A program made the translations under genes and the position numbers. Under the pieces are notes generated by a model, which had not been told where the DNA came from, made no database searches, and saw only the letters and a list, made by a program, of their open reading frames with translations. A stretch of DNA of 64,000 bases from Chloroflexi bacterium HGW-Chloroflexi-6 (GTDB taxonomy: Bacteria; Chloroflexota; Anaerolineae; Anaerolineales; Villigracilaceae), in the NCBI GenBank assembly GCA_002840685.1, contig PHBU01000011.1, positions 1 through 64,000 of the forward strand, in the 5' to 3' direction. Below, in pieces: positions 25,138 through 32,230 of the stretch (positions are counted from its first letter, which is position 1; every line of letters begins with the position of its first letter).

Positions 25138-25749
25138 ATGAAAATTACCTTCACCCGTCACGGACAAAGCCTGGCGAACACCCTGCATATCATCTCTAAC
25201 CACAACCTGCCACACCCACTGACCAACGTGGGAAGGCAGCAAGCGGATGATCTTTCCCTGAAGCTGGCCCCCACCCGTTTCGAGCGCATCTACACCAGCC
25301 CGGTGCCACGCGCCGTCGAAACGGCCCAAATTCTATCGGGGGCGCTAAAACTGCCTGTCACCATCGAACCCGCCCTGCGCGAATACGACTGCGGAGAATT
25401 GGAAGGCCGCGGCGACCCCGAAGCCTGGAAAATCCACCGGCAGTTTGTTTTAGACTGGTTCGATGGTCTGCAGCGGGACGAATGCCCGCCCGGCGGCGAA
25501 ACCTTCCACGATATTCAGAAACGGATGAGAACCTTTCTTAACACCCTGTCTGAAGAATTCGGGGAAACCAATGCCCATATTTTGTGCGTCAGTCACGGCG
25601 GGACACTGGTCTTTGGCCTTCCCGAACTGCTGACCAATATAGATTTTGCCTTTGCCCGCCAGAATATTCCCGATCACACCGACCTGATCGTTGCCCAACA
25701 CGGTTCAGACGGCTGGCACTGTCTGGCATGGGGCAGCCGCCACCCATAA
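25138..25749 (+). CDS. Histidine phosphatase (phosphoglycerate-mutase-like)
   Basis: 203-residue protein. FTRHGQSLAN at the N-terminus is the intact RHG motif; TSPVPRAVETAQIL carries the phosphate-binding Arg, LREYDCGELEGR the acid, and VSHGGTLVFGLP the second catalytic His. Full-length for the family and more typical than the paralogue at 8242. The start at 25138 is chosen because the family begins right before TRHG; no clear Shine-Dalgarno is seen. The next gene starts 12 nt downstream. Substrate unknown. Confidence 0.85.
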   Translation: MKITFTRHGQSLANTLHIISNHNLPHPLTNVGRQQADDLSLKLAPTRFERIYTSPVPRAVETAQILSGALKLPVTIEPALREYDCGELEGRGDPEAWKIHRQFVLDWFDGLQRDECPPGGETFHDIQKRMRTFLNTLSEEFGETNAHILCVSHGGTLVFGLPELLTNIDFAFARQNIPDHTDLIVAQHGSDGWHCLAWGSRHP

Positions 25750-25761
25750 GGAACGCATCCA

Positions 25762-26622
25762 ATGCCCGCCTACGAACATACTTATTTACAGATCAACGAT
25801 CAGATTCGCCTGCATATTGTTCTGGCTGGCCCGCCGCAGGGTAAACCGGTCCTGCTCTTGCACGGATTCCCCGAATTCTGGTACGGCTGGCGGGCCCAGA
25901 TCATGGCGCTGGCTGCCAAAGGCTACCGCGTGATCGCCCCCGACCAGCGCGGCTACAACCTTTCGAGCGCCCCAAAAGATGTTGCATCCTACGCGATGGA
26001 AAATCTCAGCCAGGATGTGATCGTCCTTCTCGACCATTACGGCATCGAGAAAGTTTTCCTGGTCGGCCACGATTGGGGCGCCGCCGTCGCCTGGACGGTT
26101 GCCATCCTGCACCCCGAGCGGATTGAAAAACTGGCAATTCTCAACGTGCCGCACCCCTCCGTCATGATGCGCACCCTGACCAAATCGCCGCGTCAGATGC
26201 TCAAGAGCTGGTATATCGGCTTTTTCCAGATTCCGGGCCTCGCAGACTGGCTGATGAGCCGCCGCAACTTCAGCGGGATGATCACCATGCTCAAAAGCAG
26301 CGGCAAGCCGACCACCTTCAGCGCCGAAGAGCTGGCAGAATACCGCAAAGCCTACGCCAACTCCGGCGGGCTGACCGGCATGATCAACTGGTACCGAGCC
26401 CTCGTCCGTTTCCGTCCGCATATGCCGCGCAAACACCGCCTGGAAATGCCGGTACTTATCCTGTGGGGCAAAAACGATATTGCCTTAAGCGCAAAAATGG
26501 CCGAGGACAGCCTGAAATACTGCCAAAACGGCGAGCTGATCTTCTTCGAAAACGCCACCCACTGGGTGCAGCATGATGAAGCCAAAGCCGTGACAAACGA
26601 ACTGCTGGTATTTTTGGAATAA
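25762..26622 (+). CDS. Alpha/beta hydrolase, epoxide-hydrolase-like
   Basis: 286-residue alpha/beta hydrolase. HGFPEFWYGWR is the oxyanion-hole motif, DQRGYNLSS follows, and the nucleophile elbow GHDWGA places Asp104 as nucleophile, as in epoxide hydrolases and haloalkane dehalogenases rather than Ser hydrolases. LWGKNDIAL gives the acid and NATHWVQHDEA the catalytic His. No signal peptide. AAGGA precedes the ATG, 12 nt after the phosphatase gene. Epoxide hydrolase is the more likely activity; substrate unknown. Confidence 0.87.
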   Translation: MPAYEHTYLQINDQIRLHIVLAGPPQGKPVLLLHGFPEFWYGWRAQIMALAAKGYRVIAPDQRGYNLSSAPKDVASYAMENLSQDVIVLLDHYGIEKVFLVGHDWGAAVAWTVAILHPERIEKLAILNVPHPSVMMRTLTKSPRQMLKSWYIGFFQIPGLADWLMSRRNFSGMITMLKSSGKPTTFSAEELAEYRKAYANSGGLTGMINWYRALVRFRPHMPRKHRLEMPVLILWGKNDIALSAKMAEDSLKYCQNGELIFFENATHWVQHDEAKAVTNELLVFLE

Positions 26623-26690
26623 TATTCAATTCTTTCCAGTTCTATTACACCCAGATTTTTTCTACGATACGGTAATGTTGCCCCAGAATT

Positions 26691-27080
26691 TTATATTGGC
26701 GAAGTAGTCACAATAGACCACAATATCTGGTTGCGGAAGAAGTTGCCAGCGCGTTGGGCCTCGATCAGCTGAATACCAAACACCCAGTTGCGCGAATCTT
26801 CCACGGCTATTTGTGATCGCACCAGTTTTCCGCCTGCAAGGCCGGTTTCCAGGCGATCGCGCAGATCGGGCCACAAAACGGACTCCTGTGCCTGCCCGAC
26901 GTCCGGGTTGTTGTATGCGGCGCCACTGGCCACGCCGGTGATGAACACCGCCCAGTCGGCGGATGCCGCCCGAAATGCGTAAAAGGCAGCGTAGGTCATG
27001 CCGAACAGGAGCAGAATCAGGATGGGAATGACCAGGGCAAACTCAGCCATCACCTGCCCTTTTTCCTTCATCCTGCGCAT
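26691..27080 (-). CDS. TadE-like pilus assembly protein
   Basis: 129-residue protein with the TadE signature at the N-terminus: basic start, then GQVMAEFALVIPILILLLFGM, a Glu inside the type IV-pilin-like helix. The remainder is a small extracytoplasmic domain. TadE proteins are minor pseudopilins of Flp/Tad pili, processed by TadV-type peptidases. It starts 3 nt after the Flp pilin stop, so they form a two-gene operon. No tadA, tadB, tadC or prepilin peptidase gene lies in the window; the assembly machinery must be elsewhere. Confidence 0.85.
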   Translation of the reverse strand: MRRMKEKGQVMAEFALVIPILILLLFGMTYAAFYAFRAASADWAVFITGVASGAAYNNPDVGQAQESVLWPDLRDRLETGLAGGKLVRSQIAVEDSRNWVFGIQLIEAQRAGNFFRNQILWSIVTTSPI

Positions 27081-27083
27081 GGG

Positions 27084-27263
27084 TTACCCGCCTCTCGCCA
27101 TGCGCAGGGCTTCGATGCCGGCCTCGAAGGCGGCCTGCAATTCATTGCAGTAGCGGGCAATCACGGCGATGGCCACCACACCCACCGCGCCAAGAATCAG
27201 GGCATATTCGGCGAAATCCTGCCCCTTTTCCTCGAGAACAAAACATTTCATCAGTACATACAT
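27084..27263 (-). CDS. Flp-type pilin
   Basis: 59-residue pilin starting MYVLMKCFVLEEKGQDFAEY. GQDFAEYALILGAVGVVAIAV is the class IVb motif: prepilin peptidase cuts after Gly, and Glu19-Tyr20 lies in the hydrophobic helix. AAGGAG precedes the ATG. It forms an operon with the TadE-like gene. Cys7 and Cys39 are unusual for such short pilins. A terminator-like hairpin sits immediately before the Shine-Dalgarno, suggesting regulation in the leader. Confidence 0.85.
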   Translation of the reverse strand: MYVLMKCFVLEEKGQDFAEYALILGAVGVVAIAVIARYCNELQAAFEAGIEALRMARGG

Positions 27264-27277
27264 GGGATTCTCCTTGT

Positions 27278-27315
27278 GAAAAAGAAATCGGCTGGCAGAA
27301 CAATCTGCCAGCCGA
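27278..27315 (-). promoter_or_regulatory. Attenuator-like hairpin in flp leader
   Basis: On the minus strand TCGGCTGGCAGA - ttgt - TCTGCCAGCCGA (12 bp perfect) is followed by TTTCTTTTTC and then, after 2 nt, by AAGGAG of the pilin gene. No minus-strand gene lies upstream before the divergent gene at 27489, so it is a leader element rather than an upstream terminator. The 27316-27488 interval otherwise holds only the possible promoter. Confidence 0.6.
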
Positions 27316-27488
27316 AATCATAAGGATTCGGGGGTGGGGGTGGTTTTGGGAGTGTCGCTGAGTTCGCATCCAAGGGTTTATGATTGTCGGTGACCATAAA
27401 TCGTTCTATACTAACAATATGGGAATCAATAATCGATAAACAAGCAAAATAACAAGTCATTGATTGAAACTTACAGCCGGGAGGCAGT

Positions 27489-29393
27489 ATGAAAATAAAG
27501 GGCTGGCTTGCAGTGGGTGTCGTTGTTTTGATCGTAGCCATCGGGGTCATCGCGTATTATTTTTCCCTGCCGCGCATCTCAAGATTTGAACCGGGTGCCG
27601 GGCCGCTTTCGCAAACTGTCACCGCTCGCGCGGGGGAAGAAACGATCATTACTCTGGAGGATGGTGCAACATTGATCATCCCCGCCCACGCGCTTTCCGC
27701 GGATGCCCAAGTCACATTCAGACGCAACCCGGAAAAAGTAGCCGGTTTCCCGGAGCTTGAAGAAGGGCTGACTCCCCTGAGCGAATTTTATGATGTCACC
27801 ATCGAAAGACAGCCTTTGAACACATTGGTGACACTGATGATACCTTTTGATCTTGCCCGGGTGCCTGATGAACAGCAGGATGGGTTTCTGGCGGCGCTCT
27901 TCCCCGCTGAAACCGGGTGGGATGTCGTTCCCGTGGAATCCAGGGGAGGTACGGCGATTGTCGTTACAGACCAACTAGGCGACCCATTAATTGCATGGCA
28001 CTTTGCGCCCTGCCCGCCACGCCGCTACGAGTCTTCGCAATATTGCGAAGATTACAAGGCTGCACTTGAAAAAAGAGCCATCTGCTCTCCTCGCATCCCA
28101 CTGCGCATGGTGGCGCTGGAAGATGGAACGGGGTTCACGATTATTGGCAGGCTGGTACCTGGCCAGACCACCTATGCAGGGTTTGTCCCCCGCACCCCTG
28201 CCGCCAACCAGACTGTGACGATCTACGTCAACAAAAAAATACCCTTGCACACCAGCATGAACAAACTGAAAGTGCAGACCGATGCCGATGGGAATTTCCA
28301 AACAACCTTGCTCTTTTCGGATCCCCTAGGCGACCTTGTAACCGGAGAAAACTTCATCCGCGCATCGGCGGAGTGCGGCAGGTGGCCCGGGGAAACGACT
28401 GTGTTAAGTAAAGGATGGGCGTGGGGATATATGCCTGTTGCGGATGAAGAAACTCCACAAGCTATGCAGGATTTTATTGACCCGGTAGTCAAGCCACAAG
28501 CCAGCATTGAAAAGCCATACCTTGTAGAAGTGCCGGATGTAGTGGGCATGACCAAAGACGAAGCAATCGCCGCGCTCTTGAGAGCAGGTGTAAGCATTGC
28601 ACTGGGAAACGGGCGCAGCGCCTACGCGCCGGGAATAGTGTTTTCACAAACCCCACAGGCTGGCATGTTGATGGACCCTTACCAATCTTCGGTGTTGATT
28701 TACGTTACCACCGAGCAAATTCCGAATGGGCCTTCAGGGGTCATGCCGCAGTTTTTATATGCAAGGTATGAGTGCATCCAAAGAAATCAATACTCTGAAA
28801 GAAAAGGAACACTGAGCACGGATTGTAAAAACTGGTTTTATCAATACACAAATGTAAACGGGCAACTGGTGGTCGAATCCCCAATCCCTGATGGTTCGGG
28901 CAATACTGAAACAAAAGAATTGGATTCCAGGATCTTTGAAGGGATGAAGACCCCCATTACCAGCTATGGGACAGGCCGGTTCTTGTGGTTGCCGGCGTTC
29001 GATATTTCATACACAACCGAACCAAACGAATTTATCATTCCCAATTATTCGGTATTCACATCCGGCTACACCTACGCCCAAGTCGGCGCACAACCCATTG
29101 CGATTGCCGGAATCAACTTTAATGCTGTCGTATTTTCGGAAGAATATGATGTAACCATTGAATCCGTGAATGAGTTCAACTCCGGCGCTTACACCAAGTG
29201 GCAAAACCATGTGCGGGTGATGGAATACTTTGACAGTACGTCAGGACTGCTCCTGCGCACGGAAAGATATGAATATCATGTGTCCTGCGAGACAAATGAT
29301 GATATTCCTGCCTGCGCCAATGGAACGTATGTGGGTACAGAAGATATCAGCATATTTCAGCTAGTCGCCAGCAATTTGTTAGAGCTACCATAA
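27489..29393 (+). CDS. Membrane-anchored PASTA-domain protein, unknown function
   Basis: 634-residue protein with an N-terminal anchor (residues 5-24) and large extracytoplasmic part. Residues about 45-150 have ITLEDGATLIIPAHALSADAQVTF and LVTLMIPFDL, like the ZU5/GAIN-proximal beta folds seen in secreted proteins. Residues about 345-410 form one PASTA-like domain (VEVPDVVGMTKDEAIAALLRAG, FSQTPQAG). A Cys-rich stretch (CPPRRYESSQYCEDY) lies between them. The last 220 residues match nothing recognised. GGGAGG precedes the ATG; a strong terminator follows. No kinase is adjacent, so a PASTA signalling role cannot be claimed. Confidence 0.7.
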   Translation: MKIKGWLAVGVVVLIVAIGVIAYYFSLPRISRFEPGAGPLSQTVTARAGEETIITLEDGATLIIPAHALSADAQVTFRRNPEKVAGFPELEEGLTPLSEFYDVTIERQPLNTLVTLMIPFDLARVPDEQQDGFLAALFPAETGWDVVPVESRGGTAIVVTDQLGDPLIAWHFAPCPPRRYESSQYCEDYKAALEKRAICSPRIPLRMVALEDGTGFTIIGRLVPGQTTYAGFVPRTPAANQTVTIYVNKKIPLHTSMNKLKVQTDADGNFQTTLLFSDPLGDLVTGENFIRASAECGRWPGETTVLSKGWAWGYMPVADEETPQAMQDFIDPVVKPQASIEKPYLVEVPDVVGMTKDEAIAALLRAGVSIALGNGRSAYAPGIVFSQTPQAGMLMDPYQSSVLIYVTTEQIPNGPSGVMPQFLYARYECIQRNQYSERKGTLSTDCKNWFYQYTNVNGQLVVESPIPDGSGNTETKELDSRIFEGMKTPITSYGTGRFLWLPAFDISYTTEPNEFIIPNYSVFTSGYTYAQVGAQPIAIAGINFNAVVFSEEYDVTIESVNEFNSGAYTKWQNHVRVMEYFDSTSGLLLRTERYEYHVSCETNDDIPACANGTYVGTEDISIFQLVASNLLELP

Positions 29394-29414
29394 GCAGCCC
29401 GAAGAAAAAGAATA

Positions 29415-29464
29415 AAGCAACCTGTCTCCTGGTGAAGCAATTTTTCGGGAGACAGGTTGCTTTT
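29415..29464 (+). terminator. Intrinsic terminator
   Basis: AAGCAACCTGTCTCC and GGAGACAGGTTGCTT form a perfect 15 bp stem followed by TTTTC. It lies 22 nt after the stop of the PASTA protein gene. Confidence 0.88.
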
Positions 29465-29504
29465 CATCAACAAGCGTATCCCACTTGCATGGCCTGTCAC
29501 CGGC

Positions 29505-29759
29505 CTACATCATCCCGCTCCCCATAAACGGCGCAATGATCACCAGCACCCCGAACAGGCCGGCTCGCTGACGCACGAGGGCAGCATCGCCCAGATTGGG
29601 GATGTGCACCCGGGTGACTTCAATTACCTTGCTGAAATCCTCGACTTCCATCCTTGCCACGAGCAGCCCCAACAGGTTGCAGAACGGGCCGCCCACGCCC
29701 GCGGCCCGGCGCAGGGGATTGGATCCCGATCTGGAAAGCGGCCTATAGTGCATTGCCAT
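29505..29759 (-). CDS. Possible small protein, weakly supported
   Basis: 84-codon frame in a 460 bp stretch without a recognised gene. Its C-terminal half reads NLGDAALVRQRAGLFGVLVIIAP and ends MGSGMM, with a short hydrophobic stretch, and its codon use is not obviously random. There is no clear Shine-Dalgarno and no homologue that I recognise. It may be a decayed gene remnant instead. The rest of 29465-29914 holds the structured element at 29781-29840 and nothing else that I can support. Confidence 0.2.
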   Translation of the reverse strand: MAMHYRPLSRSGSNPLRRAAGVGGPFCNLLGLLVARMEVEDFSKVIEVTRVHIPNLGDAALVRQRAGLFGVLVIIAPFMGSGMM

Positions 29760-29780
29760 GGTGGGTCCGTATTTAAAACC

Positions 29781-29840
29781 CAAACCCCGTTGAGACCGGC
29801 CCAGGTCCTACGGGGTTTGTTCGTCGGGTATCTTCCCGAC
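29781..29840. other. Structured element, two hairpins
   Basis: CAAACCCCGT (29781-29790) pairs with ACGGGGTTTG (29810-29819); inside, GACC (29793-29796) pairs with GGTC (29804-29807). A second hairpin GTCGGG (29823-29828) with CCCGAC (29835-29840) follows. No good U-tract is present on either side, so it may be part of a small RNA or leader. Confidence 0.45.
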
Positions 29841-29914
29841 ACGAGGAGAATGCACTTCCTATTTTACGGGTCGAAGTTAAACAAAACCTGAACAAACGAT
29901 AAGGGGAAGATTAG

Positions 29915-29942
29915 AAAACGCGCCCACTCAGGTGAGCGCGTT
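29915..29942 (-). terminator. Terminator overlapping the tsaC stop
   Basis: On the minus strand AACGCGC...GCGCGTTTTCT: a 7 bp G+C-rich stem with a loop spanning the stop codon, then a T-rich tail. Confidence 0.65.
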
Positions 29943-30545
29943 CAAAATTTGTTCGAGTGTGATCGGTCCTTCGCGCAAGATCTGCGGCGTGCCCTGGGTG
30001 CAGTCAACCACCGTCGAGGGGGTGCCACCTGGGGTCACCCCGCCATCCAGGATCAGCGCAATCCGCCCGCCCAACTGGGCCTCGACCCCGCGCGCCGTCG
30101 ATGGGCTGGACTGCCCGGAAAGGTTGGCCGAAGAAACGGCCAGCGGCCCGGTCAGGCGCAGCAACTCGCGGGTCGGTTCAAAATCGGGGATACGCACTCC
30201 AACCGTCGGGTAAGGCGTGACGGCTTCGGGGATGCTGGCCTGCCTTGGCACAACCACCGTCAGCGGGCCGGGCCAAAAACGCCGCGCCAGCTTCTGACAC
30301 ATGCTGTTAACCCCCATCGCCACCCGCTCCAACTGCTCGAAATCACCGATCAAAATCGGGATGGCCTTGTCGTCGCCGCGCCCTTTAACCTCGTAGATGC
30401 TTGCAACAGCGTTCTCATTGAAAACCAGTGCGCCCACCCCGTAAACCGTATCGGTAGGGAAAGCCACCAGGCCGCCGCCTGCCAAGATGTCGATGGCCAA
30501 AGCCAGCGCTTGTGGATCGTTAATTGAGAGGATTTTTGTTTCCAT
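29928..30545 (-). CDS. ywlC: L-threonylcarbamoyladenylate synthase (Sua5/YciO/YrdC)
   Basis: 205-residue single YrdC domain. It makes threonylcarbamoyl-AMP from Thr, bicarbonate and ATP for the t6A37 tRNA modification. Motifs: VAFPTDTVYGVGALVFN (about 28-44), GRGDDKAIPILIGD, LARRFWPGPLTVVV, VAVSSANLSGQSSPSTARGV near the end. It lacks the extra C-terminal Sua5 domain, so it is the short TsaC type. A TATAAC box 7 nt before the ATG suggests its own leaderless message, although it lies 43 bp after prmC. prfA-prmC-sua5 neighbourhoods are common in bacteria; here they are partly preserved. Confidence 0.93.
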   Translation of the reverse strand: METKILSINDPQALALAIDILAGGGLVAFPTDTVYGVGALVFNENAVASIYEVKGRGDDKAIPILIGDFEQLERVAMGVNSMCQKLARRFWPGPLTVVVPRQASIPEAVTPYPTVGVRIPDFEPTRELLRLTGPLAVSSANLSGQSSPSTARGVEAQLGGRIALILDGGVTPGGTPSTVVDCTQGTPQILREGPITLEQILNALT

Positions 30546-30552
30546 TAATAAA

Positions 30553-30558
30553 GTTATA
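30553..30558 (-). promoter_or_regulatory. -10 box of the YrdC-family gene
   Basis: TATAAC on the minus strand, 7 nt before the ATG at 30545, with no Shine-Dalgarno; probable leaderless message. Confidence 0.4.
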
Positions 30559-30588
30559 CCCCTTTTTTATCCAAATTGTCCATAGCAA

Positions 30589-31380
30589 TTAAGTGACAAT
30601 CGACAAAACCCGGTCAAGCCCGGCCAGGTCTTTTAAAACCTGGATCTTTGCGCCGGGGAACTGGCGCGCGGCTGTTTCGAGCGCCAACTGCCCCAGACCC
30701 GACTCGATCTCGACCAGGAGCGCGCCACCCGGCGCCAGCCACCGTTTCGATTCGACGAGCAAACGCCGGATGGTGTCCATCCCATCCGGGCCGCCATCCA
30801 GGGCCAGGGTCGGTTCGCGGCCAAACACTTCCAGGCCATGCAAAGTTTCGGTGGGGATGTATGGCGGGTTCGAGAGGATGAGATCAAAGCTCGCGGATTG
30901 AAGATCAAGCGGGAAAAGATCAGCTTCGCAAAAACGGATGCGCCCCCCCACCCCGTGCTTTTCGGCGTTTAAGCGGGCGATCGTCAGGGCCGCCGGAGAA
31001 ATATCCGTTGCGACGATCTCGGCATTCGGAAGCACGGTCGCCAGGGTGACGGGGATGCAGCCCGAGCCTGTGCCAATATCAATCAAACGGGAGCCGGGCC
31101 CAAGCTGAGTCCGCGCCAGGTCGATCAGCAGTTCCGTCTCCGGGCGCGGGATCAGCACCTCGGGCGTGACGATAAAATCCAGCCCGTAAAATTCCCAATG
31201 ACCGAGAATATAAGGCAGCGGTTCGCCCTGTTCGAAGCGTTGGCGGGCCTGTTGAAAGGCCTGCTCCTGTTCGGGCGTCAGACTGGCTTCGGGGTGGGCA
31301 AACAGCCAGGCCCGGTTGCGCCCGGTGACATGCGCCAGGAGAACCTGCATTTCGAAGCTTCTGAGCCAGTCTTTAATCAC
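30589..31380 (-). CDS. prmC: Release factor glutamine methyltransferase
   Basis: 263-residue SAM-dependent N5-glutamine methyltransferase that methylates the GGQ glutamine of RF1 and RF2. The SAM motif LIDIGTGSGCIPVTLA and the catalytic LILSNPPYIPTE are complete; the N-terminal helical domain is present but short. The start is taken as GTG 31380 (GGAAG 5 nt upstream); TTG at 31392 is the alternative. Either way it overlaps the MalG-like permease gene. Its usual partner prfA is 4.2 kb upstream, separated by a glycosyltransferase-permease cassette. Confidence 0.93.
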   Translation of the reverse strand: MIKDWLRSFEMQVLLAHVTGRNRAWLFAHPEASLTPEQEQAFQQARQRFEQGEPLPYILGHWEFYGLDFIVTPEVLIPRPETELLIDLARTQLGPGSRLIDIGTGSGCIPVTLATVLPNAEIVATDISPAALTIARLNAEKHGVGGRIRFCEADLFPLDLQSASFDLILSNPPYIPTETLHGLEVFGREPTLALDGGPDGMDTIRRLLVESKRWLAPGGALLVEIESGLGQLALETAARQFPGAKIQVLKDLAGLDRVLSIVT

Positions 31381-32230
31381 CGGCGCTTCCAAAAGTCATA
31401 CGGTTGAGCAGGCTGCGCTGCAAAAGGATAAATACCAGCACGACCGGGGCTGCAATGATCAGCGCCAGTGAGCCGAGGTAGCTCCAGGGCTGCGCGCCGC
31501 CCTGATATTGGGTCTGGACAATGGCATAGATCGCCATCGCGAGCGTGACCGTATCGGCTTTCTCGACAAACAGCCAGCCCAGGGCAAACTCTGAATAAGC
31601 CGTCAGAAAAGCCACCAACCCGGCAACAGCAATCGCAGGCAGGGCCAGCGGCAGGGTGATGAAAAAGAAAGTCTTAAGGTCGCTGGCTCCATCCAGAAAG
31701 GCGGCTTCCTCGATCTCTTTCGGAATGGCCTGGAAGGTTGAGCGCATATTCCAGATGCAAAAGGGCATGCCAAAGGCCGCATAAACGATTATGAGCGCCA
31801 TCAGCGTGGTGCGGATTCCGATCATGCTGAGCAGAATGTATAGCGGGGCCATAAAGGCTACCGGCGGCAGGACAGCGGTCAACAAAAGGGCAAAAAGCCC
31901 GGCATTCCGCCCCGGAAAGCGGAAACGGGCAAAAGCATAGGCCAGGCTGATGCCAAGCAAGATGGCCAGCCCCGCCGCGCTGAACGAAACCAGCATGCTG
32001 TTTTTAAGCAGGGAAAGGAAATCCACCGATTGGTAAGGCCGGTCGAGAACTTTCAAAAAGGCTTCGAGCGAAAAGATCTTTGGAAACCAGAGAAATTCAG
32101 TCGGGCGGCCCTTCAGACTGCCATCGAAAGCCAAACGGGCAATGCCCCAGATGGGGATCAGCACAAACAGGCCGGTCAGGGCCAGCAGGAACTGGGTAAT
32201 GAACTGGCGAAGCGTAGAAATCTTACGCAT
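31373..32230 (-). CDS. ABC sugar transporter permease, MalG type
   Basis: 285-residue inner-membrane permease with six transmembrane segments. The EAA loop, about residues 185-205, reads KEIEEAAFLDGASDLK and continues into ITLPLALP, contacting the ATPase. MalG-type permeases pair with a MalF-type permease, here the C-terminal half of the preceding fusion gene, which overlaps it by 8 nt. No solute-binding protein or ATPase gene is nearby, so the system is incomplete in this window. Carbohydrate specificity cannot be told. Its 3' end overlaps prmC. Confidence 0.88.
   Translation of the reverse strand: MRKISTLRQFITQFLLALTGLFVLIPIWGIARLAFDGSLKGRPTEFLWFPKIFSLEAFLKVLDRPYQSVDFLSLLKNSMLVSFSAAGLAILLGISLAYAFARFRFPGRNAGLFALLLTAVLPPVAFMAPLYILLSMIGIRTTLMALIIVYAAFGMPFCIWNMRSTFQAIPKEIEEAAFLDGASDLKTFFFITLPLALPAIAVAGLVAFLTAYSEFALGWLFVEKADTVTLAMAIYAIVQTQYQGGAQPWSYLGSLALIIAAPVVLVFILLQRSLLNRMTFGSAGD

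Noticed and set aside
27317-27415. Proline-rich leader peptide before flp
   Set aside because: The frame has a PPPPP stretch but no Shine-Dalgarno, and its end runs through the pilin start; too weak to annotate as a gene.
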